DNA from: SLHU01 sp009929975
GTDB taxonomy: Bacteria > Bacillota > Clostridia > Saccharofermentanales > UBA5734
Direction: 5' to 3'
NCBI GenBank assembly: GCA_040776905.1
Contig: JAXGZQ010000001.1
Coordinates: 620,001-684,000 of the forward strand
Length of the DNA stretch: 64,000 nucleotides
Shown here: positions 59,351-64,000 of the stretch, in pieces
How positions within the stretch are numbered: position 1 is the first letter of the stretch
Layout of the letters: each line of letters opens with the position of its first letter
Notes under the pieces: model-generated
What the model was told of the DNA's origin: nothing
Seen by the model: only the letters and a program-made list of their open reading frames with translations
Database searches by the model: none
Made by a program: the position numbers and the translations under genes

Positions 59351-60858
59351 CAGACAACCGGTCCGGTTCGTACCGGCCAGTCCGCCGCGATCAGGTTGGC
59401 AGTCTGCTGTCCGCTGCGGGTGACCATCGGCATGCCTCCGCCCGGATTAACAGTCCCGCCGACAAAGTAGAGATTGCGGTACCACCGGCTGCGCTTGGGG
59501 TGCTTGAAGCCATGATTGGCGATCCGGTCTGAAACAACGCCGTAAATCGCGCCCCGATCAGAATAGTAATTCTGACGGATGTCCTCAGGCGTCCACATAT
59601 CCTCCGTCACAATATGCTGCCGCAGATCCGTGATCCCCATCCGCTCCATCTTGACCAGGACGCGGTTTCTCAGCTGCAGATAATCATCGCGGGAAAACGG
59701 TTGATTCTGCAGATAAGGAATATGCGGCAGGATTTTAATGTTCTCATGTCCCGGCAGAGCCTGGGCCGGATCAGTCTTGCTGACATTGACAACATAGAGC
59801 GTCGGATCTTCAGGCAGCTGGTGCTTTCTGAAGACGGTCTCAAAATGCTGGCGCGGATCGGCCGAGAAGAAGAAATTGTGGTGGGCCAGCTGCGGATACA
59901 GCCGGTCGACACCCAGATGCAGAACCAGACCTGAGCAGGCCGGTTCAAATCGATCGAGGCGGCGGATCCTGCGTTCAGGTTCATGCAGCAGCTGGCGGCT
60001 GGCCGGTATGACTTCCATGTTGGAGACAAAAAGCTCAGCGCTGATCTCCCGTCCGTCTGACAGACGCGCGGCACGGATGGACTGCCGTTTGCCGCGGACC
60101 AGTTCAACAACCTCCTGTCCGGCATTCAGCGAGACACCCAGTTCATCAGCCAGACGGACCAGCGCGGCGGCAATACCCGACATGCCGCCCGGAACATACC
60201 AGACACCCTGGCGCTGCTGCATCGCGATCATCATATTGAGCACAGCCGGAGCGTCATAGGGCGAAGACCCGACATATTTGATGAAATAGGCCAGCATATC
60301 GCGCAGGTGGGGATGACGGACATATTTGGCGATCGCGTCAAACATGCCGGAAAAATAATCAAATCCCTGCAAAGCTCCGACAACACCGTGACGGCGCAGA
60401 ACATCGCCCATGGTATCAAGTCCCTGATCGGAAAGATAACCGGCTTCCGTGAGATCATAAAGCTGGCCTGCGTAGTCGAGGAAGCGGCGGTAATCCGCCA
60501 TGTCTTCTGCGGAAAGCGTGGGATTGGCTTCTGCCATGCGGTCCAAATCGCCGTAGAGGTCAATCATCGAACCGTCCGGAAAAAACGAGCGCCATTCGAG
60601 ATCAAGCCGCTGAATCGTCAGATAGTCCGGCATCCGGCGGCCGGACCGGGTGAAGAGCGCTTCAAAAATATGCGGCATGGTCAGAATCGACGGCCCCAGA
60701 TCAAAATTGAACCCATCCTGGCTGAGCGTGTTCAATTTGCCGCCGAAATGACTGTTTTTCTCAAACAGGGACACGTTATATCCTGATTGCGCCAGTGATA
60801 TCGCGGCAGAAAGACCACCAAGACCTCCACCGATCACCACAACATGCTGTTTATCCAT
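59350..60858 (-). CDS. crtP: CrtP-like diaponeurosporene oxygenase (phytoene-desaturase family)
   Basis: 502 residues. An FAD-binding N-terminus VVVIGGGLGGLSAAISLAQSGYNVSLFEKNSHFGGKLN, then FDLGPSILTMPHIFEALF, FIKYVGSSPYDAPAVLNMM, CSGLVLHLGV, QLAHHNFFFS, PHIPYLQNQPF, EDMWTPEDI and FVGGTVNPGGGMPMV. These blocks follow staphylococcal CrtP more closely than the desaturase CrtN. CrtP oxidises the terminal methyl of 4,4'-diaponeurosporene, using oxygen. The ATG at 60858 has TAGGAGGCC; an extension to 60915 is unsupported. It heads the crtP-aldH-crtQ-crtO operon and is divergent from a Crp/Fnr regulator gene. crtM and crtN are not in the window. Confidence 0.88.
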   Translation of the reverse strand: MDKQHVVVIGGGLGGLSAAISLAQSGYNVSLFEKNSHFGGKLNTLSQDGFNFDLGPSILTMPHIFEALFTRSGRRMPDYLTIQRLDLEWRSFFPDGSMIDLYGDLDRMAEANPTLSAEDMADYRRFLDYAGQLYDLTEAGYLSDQGLDTMGDVLRRHGVVGALQGFDYFSGMFDAIAKYVRHPHLRDMLAYFIKYVGSSPYDAPAVLNMMIAMQQRQGVWYVPGGMSGIAAALVRLADELGVSLNAGQEVVELVRGKRQSIRAARLSDGREISAELFVSNMEVIPASRQLLHEPERRIRRLDRFEPACSGLVLHLGVDRLYPQLAHHNFFFSADPRQHFETVFRKHQLPEDPTLYVVNVSKTDPAQALPGHENIKILPHIPYLQNQPFSRDDYLQLRNRVLVKMERMGITDLRQHIVTEDMWTPEDIRQNYYSDRGAIYGVVSDRIANHGFKHPKRSRWYRNLYFVGGTVNPGGGMPMVTRSGQQTANLIAADWPVRTGPVV

Positions 60859-60942
60859 GACAGGCCTCCTACTTATTCCACTTACCCGGAGAACTGGTTT
60901 CATCATGCCATACAAAAAACATCAATTCAAACAAAATGAGGT

Positions 60943-60948
60943 TATAAT
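60943..60948 (+). promoter_or_regulatory. -10 box of the Crp/Fnr gene
   Basis: TATAAT at 60943-60948 with no matching -35. It argues against translation from the ATG at 60947, which lies inside it, and for the TTG at 60971. Poor -35 suggests activator dependence. Confidence 0.5.
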
Positions 60949-60970
60949 GACATTGAAAGGGGTGATCTCA

Positions 60971-61687
60971 TTGCCGCAGATCTGCGACCGGGCCTGCCAG
61001 ACCTGTCTTGATAAATTATGCACTCACAAGATCCCGCTGTTCTCCGCACTGCCTTTTGAGGCCCTGGCGGAAATCGCCACCCAGATTGAGCACACCGAAT
61101 ACCCGGCCGGTAGTGTCATCATCCCTCTGGGCACCGTGAGTTCTTCGGTCACCATCATCAGTGGGGGACAAGCCAAGGCCTGCCGTTACTCCGCTGACGG
61201 ACGAGAGCAGATTCTCTATATTTTCAGTGAAGGTGATTTTTTCGGCGAGCAGCATCTTCTCTCCGCTTCGGAAACGCCCTACCAGGTGGAGGCTTTGACT
61301 GATACCCGCATCTGCCAGCTGAGCCGGCAGGCGCTCAACCAGCTGATCATCCGGCATCCTGAACTCGCGCTGCAGCTCATTCAGGACCTGACGCTGCGCC
61401 TCGGGCGGCTGGAACAGGCGATACAGACAATGGGCGGCCGCAGCATTGATGCGAGAATCAGCACGACGCTGCTTGATTTCGCAGAGCGTTATGGCCGGGT
61501 CCGCAGCGATGGCATTCATGTGACACTTCCGCTCAGCCGTGAAGGGCTGGCCAGTTATATCGGAATTGCCAGGGAAACGATCTCGCGCAAACTGGGCCAG
61601 CTGGAAAACGACGGGATTATTGAATCGCGTGGCCATCGGGGACTCCGGATCATCCGAATCGACACACTGCGTACATTGGCTGAATAA
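60971..61687 (+). CDS. Crp/Fnr family regulator with N-terminal Cys cluster
   Basis: 238 residues from a TTG start (60971) with AAAGGGGTGA 6 bases upstream. The first 17 residues hold four cysteines (C5, C9, C12, C17), as expected for an Fe-S sensing FNR-type protein. A cyclic-nucleotide-binding fold follows (YPAGSVIIPLG, YSADGREQILYIFSEGDFFGE), then the dimerisation helix and the HTH LSREGLASYIGIARETISRKLGQLENDGII. It probably senses oxygen or NO. It is divergent from crtP and precedes a gene whose upstream region has a perfect CRP/FNR-like palindrome. Confidence 0.88.
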   Translation: MPQICDRACQTCLDKLCTHKIPLFSALPFEALAEIATQIEHTEYPAGSVIIPLGTVSSSVTIISGGQAKACRYSADGREQILYIFSEGDFFGEQHLLSASETPYQVEALTDTRICQLSRQALNQLIIRHPELALQLIQDLTLRLGRLEQAIQTMGGRSIDARISTTLLDFAERYGRVRSDGIHVTLPLSREGLASYIGIARETISRKLGQLENDGIIESRGHRGLRIIRIDTLRTLAE

Positions 61688-61701
61688 ATGGATTCCTGAA
61701 G

Positions 61702-61723
61702 AGATGTGACATCAATCACATCT
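61702..61723 (+). promoter_or_regulatory. CRP/FNR-like operator upstream of the DUF438 gene
   Basis: AGATGTGA-N6-TCACATCT, a perfect 8+8 palindrome, centre 61712.5. A -10 TAAAAT lies at 61742-61747, giving a start near 61754 and an operator centre about 41.5 bases upstream, the class II activator position. The core TGTGA-N6-TCACA is the CRP consensus. Confidence 0.75.
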
Positions 61724-61779
61724 TTTCCTGATCAAGGTTGATAAAATGAAAGAAAAACAACATATCAGGAGGAATTTTC

Positions 61780-63042
61780 ATGAGCGAACTCATCAACAAT
61801 CAGGCGCGTCGGCAGGAGCAGCTGCGTCAACTGATCCAACAGCTGCATGACGGGGTTCCGTTTGAAACGGTCCGTCAATCATTCGAGGAGACGTTCGGTT
61901 CTGTTTCAACCACCGAAATCACCGCTCTGGAACAGGCACTGATCCGCGACGGGCTGCCGGTGGCAGAAATCCAGCGGCTATGTGATGTCCATGCTTCTGT
62001 TTTCAAGGGATCGATTGAGGAAATACACCGTCCGCAGGATCCGTCTGAGCTGCCCGGGCATCCGGTATACACCTTCCGCCAGGAAAATACCCGGCTGACC
62101 GCGCTGATCGAGGATCGCATCAACCGGCAGCTCGCTTCATTCAGGGAACAGCCCTCGAAGGCACTGCAGGAAAAACTTCTGGCAGACCTCGACCAGCTGC
62201 TGACCATCGACCGGCATTACCGCCGCAAGGAAAATCTGCTGTTCCCCTATCTGGAAAAGCATGACATAACCGCGCCGCCGCAGGTCATGTGGGGAGTTGA
62301 TGATGAGATTCGCGCCATGCTGAAAGAAGCGCGGTCAGCCCTCGCTGACTGGCAGGAAGGCCAGCCTGTCGATGCCACAGCAGCAACCATCAGGGCTGCC
62401 CTGGAAAAAACAACAGAAATGATCTTCAAAGAAGAGAATATCCTGTTTCCCATGTCCCTTGATGAGTTGACCAACGATGAATGGCGCCAGATCGCTGAAG
62501 ACAGCGATGAGATCGGCTATACGCTGATCCGCAGCGCCCTGTCGTACCCGGATAAGGCAATCCGGACCATGTTCGGCGAACAGGAACGAGGTCGCCCGGT
62601 TCAGGAAGCGCCGCAGGAAAGTCTGAAATCAGAAGGGGTGGTCCAGCTGCCTTCCGGTGTCTTCTCACTCACCGAACTGACAGCCATGCTGAACGCCCTG
62701 CCCTTTGACATCACCTTTGTGGACAAAGATGATATCGTCAAATATTTTTCCCAGGGCAGCGACCGTATTTTTGAGCGGACCCGTTCGATCATCGGCCGGA
62801 AAGTCATCAACTGCCATCCGCCGGCGAGCATGCATGTGGTCGAAGAAATTCTGGCAGACTTCAAAGCTGGCAAACGTGAACATGCTGACTTCTGGATCAA
62901 GATGGGCCCCCGCTATGTCCTGATCCGCTACTTCGCGGTCCGCGATCCGCAGGGCGAATTTCTCGGTACACTTGAAGTGACCCAGGACATCGCCCCGATA
63001 CAGGCTATCGACGGCGAAAAACGCCTGCTGGATGAGGGCTGA
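61780..63042 (+). CDS. DUF438-hemerythrin-PAS domain protein
   Basis: 420 residues. Order: DUF438 (about 12-80, LRQLIQQLHDGVPFETVRQSFEETFG), a hemerythrin-like HHE helical bundle (about 95-235, with IDRHYRRKENLLFPYLEKH and EENILFPMSLDEL giving His/Glu ligands for a di-iron site) and a PAS domain (about 290-410, LPFDITFVDKDDIVKYFSQGSDRIFERTRSIIGRKVINCHP). A cytosolic sensor of oxygen or redox state is likely. AGGAGGAATTTTC precedes the ATG. The upstream operator links it to the adjacent Crp/Fnr regulator. Confidence 0.92.
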   Translation: MSELINNQARRQEQLRQLIQQLHDGVPFETVRQSFEETFGSVSTTEITALEQALIRDGLPVAEIQRLCDVHASVFKGSIEEIHRPQDPSELPGHPVYTFRQENTRLTALIEDRINRQLASFREQPSKALQEKLLADLDQLLTIDRHYRRKENLLFPYLEKHDITAPPQVMWGVDDEIRAMLKEARSALADWQEGQPVDATAATIRAALEKTTEMIFKEENILFPMSLDELTNDEWRQIAEDSDEIGYTLIRSALSYPDKAIRTMFGEQERGRPVQEAPQESLKSEGVVQLPSGVFSLTELTAMLNALPFDITFVDKDDIVKYFSQGSDRIFERTRSIIGRKVINCHPPASMHVVEEILADFKAGKREHADFWIKMGPRYVLIRYFAVRDPQGEFLGTLEVTQDIAPIQAIDGEKRLLDEG

Positions 63043-63044
63043 GA

Positions 63045-63740
63045 TCAGTCATCCAAAACCCGGAGGACAGACGGCAGCTGGTAGATGGATTCTACCAGCT
63101 GCATTTTTCTCAGCGTCTCTCCACGCTGCAGGCTGAGACGAAGATGGATATGCCGGTCACGATGTTCTTCATCTTCCTCCGGCGGCAGGAGTTGGATTCT
63201 GCGCACCTGAATCTGAGTCTGTTCAGCCAGGCGGAGGATTTCAATGACATCCGGACCATAGTGATCGAGCACGACTTGAAGATTGATATTGCCGCGCCGG
63301 CTGGAAATTCGTTTTTCCACACTCTTCAGGGCGATCAGGATGACGAAGGTCAAGGTCGCGGCGATCAGGGCACCGGGGACAAATCCGCTGCCGGCAGCCA
63401 GCCCGATGCAGGCAACCGCCCACAGGCTGGCTGCTGTTGTCAGGCCGCGGACACTGTTGCCGTTGCGGATGATCGTACCGGCACCAAGAAAACCAATGCC
63501 GCTGATAACCTGCGCCCCCAGCCTTGTCGGATCAACATCGGCACCTGACAGACTCATGTACTCACCGGTCAACATCGCCAATGCCGCTCCGATACTGACC
63601 AGGATATGAGTTCTGAAGCCAGCCGGACGACTTGCCTGTTCGCGCTCGTAACCCACCAGAGCGCCAAGCACAAAAGCGATCAGAAGCCGCAGGGCGGCTG
63701 AGCCCATCCACTGCCAGTCCATTGAATTCAGCCAGTCCAT
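63045..63740 (-). CDS. MgtC/SapB family membrane protein
   Basis: 231 residues. Four or five N-terminal membrane helices with the family blocks LVGYEREQASRPAGFRTHILVSIGAALAML, GAQVISGIGFLGAGTIIRNG and VRGLTTAASLWAVACIGLAAGSG, then a cytosolic ACT-like C-terminal domain (about 150-231). Members are tied to magnesium and acid stress; transport itself is not proven. GGGGGAGGT precedes the ATG at 63740. Confidence 0.92.
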   Translation of the reverse strand: MDWLNSMDWQWMGSAALRLLIAFVLGALVGYEREQASRPAGFRTHILVSIGAALAMLTGEYMSLSGADVDPTRLGAQVISGIGFLGAGTIIRNGNSVRGLTTAASLWAVACIGLAAGSGFVPGALIAATLTFVILIALKSVEKRISSRRGNINLQVVLDHYGPDVIEILRLAEQTQIQVRRIQLLPPEEDEEHRDRHIHLRLSLQRGETLRKMQLVESIYQLPSVLRVLDD

Positions 63741-63761
63741 CAGATACCTCCCCCAATGATC

Positions 63762-64000
63762 TTATTCATGAAACAGCGCGGCTGAAATCATCGCCAGATA
63801 ATTGGCTGCCGGCACATAAACCGGGATGCTGTTGCCGGACCCCAGCGCATAGCATCCGGCCGAATCCGTCAGATCCAGAAGCTCAGCGGCGCGGCGATAG
63901 ATATCACGCGGTTCTGCTCTGCAGAGAAAATCCATATCAATACCGCCGAGGATCGAGATCCGGTCACCGTATTCCAGGTATGACTGTTCAACCGGCTGGA
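63762..64000 (-). CDS. Uroporphyrinogen decarboxylase family protein, C-terminal part (runs off window end)
   Basis: The minus strand is open from the window edge to TAA at 63762-63764, giving about 79 residues. The sequence has YGDRISILGGIDMDFLCR, the C-terminal strand-loop of the URO-D/MtaA/CmuA fold, and GCYALGSGNSIPVYVP followed by NYLAMISAAL. These blocks are diagnostic for the family tail. True HemE versus a corrinoid methyltransferase-like member cannot be told without the N-terminus; the G-S-G-N-S-I-P form is commoner in the latter group. It lies 21 bases upstream of the MgtC gene on the same strand. Confidence 0.8.
   Translation of the reverse strand, partial: QPVEQSYLEYGDRISILGGIDMDFLCRAEPRDIYRRAAELLDLTDSAGCYALGSGNSIPVYVPAANYLAMISAALFHE

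Overview
The window reads as the chromosome of a low-to-mid-GC-type Gram-positive bacterium (Bacillota, most likely a Clostridia lineage with moderately high GC). The evidence is strong AGGAGG-type ribosome sites before nearly every gene, the ireB-ruvX-DUF1292 neighbourhood, RNase R next to secG, DUF5685 next to a J-domain protein, a CD1871A-type CXXC peptide, Rrf2 and PerR-type regulators, and an ISL3 insertion sequence. This lineage call is inference. No rRNA, plasmid gene or phage structural gene is present.

Layout. 1-5.3 kb is an AT-rich accessory island, all on the minus strand: a DUF6933-like gene running off the edge, two VOC (glyoxalase/bleomycin-resistance fold) proteins, a uracil-DNA glycosylase gene split by an amber codon, a truncated Vat-type acetyltransferase, a methyltransferase and a nucleotidyltransferase. 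Its right part (3656-5335) is a 1.65-kb serine-recombinase element sitting in the 3' end of rlmD and bounded by a 26-bp direct repeat. 5.3-18.8 kb holds rlmD, a divergent AraC/MFS pair, a ZIP transporter, two paralogous unknown small genes behind a SAM-clan riboswitch-like leader, an RpiB-family isomerase, tRNA-Val, a large membrane-anchored propeller/CBM/glycosidase-like protein, asnA, a CPBP protease, a DUF2156 protein and two DUF1292 proteins, one with a Cys/His-rich head. An ISL3 element with intact ends (18857-20191) separates these from ruvX, a ferredoxin-fused aldo/keto reductase, ireB and mtaB. 23.4-31.5 kb holds an HPr-like protein without the phosphorylated His, RNase R, secG, a tRNA Val-Asp-Phe array, tatD, metG, tRNA-Ala, two Rrf2 regulators and an AraC regulator. 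31.8-39.6 kb holds a D,D-carboxypeptidase-like protein that has lost its active site, a J-domain/DUF5685 pair, gltX, glnS and galM. 39.7-46.8 kb holds a heterodimeric ABC exporter, a membrane 4Fe-4S protein with a 48-residue CXXC peptide and a thioredoxin, and an acyl-CoA/AMP ligase. 47-54.7 kb holds phosphohexomutase, galT, a VTT protein, an active-looking D,D-carboxypeptidase, a second ABC exporter and a PerR-like repressor. 55-64 kb holds fumC, the terminal half of a staphyloxanthin-type carotenoid pathway (crtO, crtQ, aldH, crtP), a Cys-bearing Crp/Fnr regulator, a DUF438-hemerythrin-PAS protein behind a perfect CRP/FNR-like palindrome, an MgtC/SapB protein and the end of a uroporphyrinogen-decarboxylase-family gene.

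How parts fit. galM, galT and the phosphohexomutase supply three Leloir-pathway steps from separate loci. gltX and glnS are adjacent, so Gln-tRNA can be made directly. PerR, the Fnr-like regulator, the hemerythrin sensor and the oxygen-using carotenoid oxygenase suggest a cell that meets oxygen, although most metabolism here is compatible with anaerobic life. The observations I would follow first are the minimal recombinase element in rlmD, the riboswitch-controlled unknown gene pair, the partial carotenoid operon and the dead-enzyme paralogues (carboxypeptidase-like, HPr-like, glycosidase-like).
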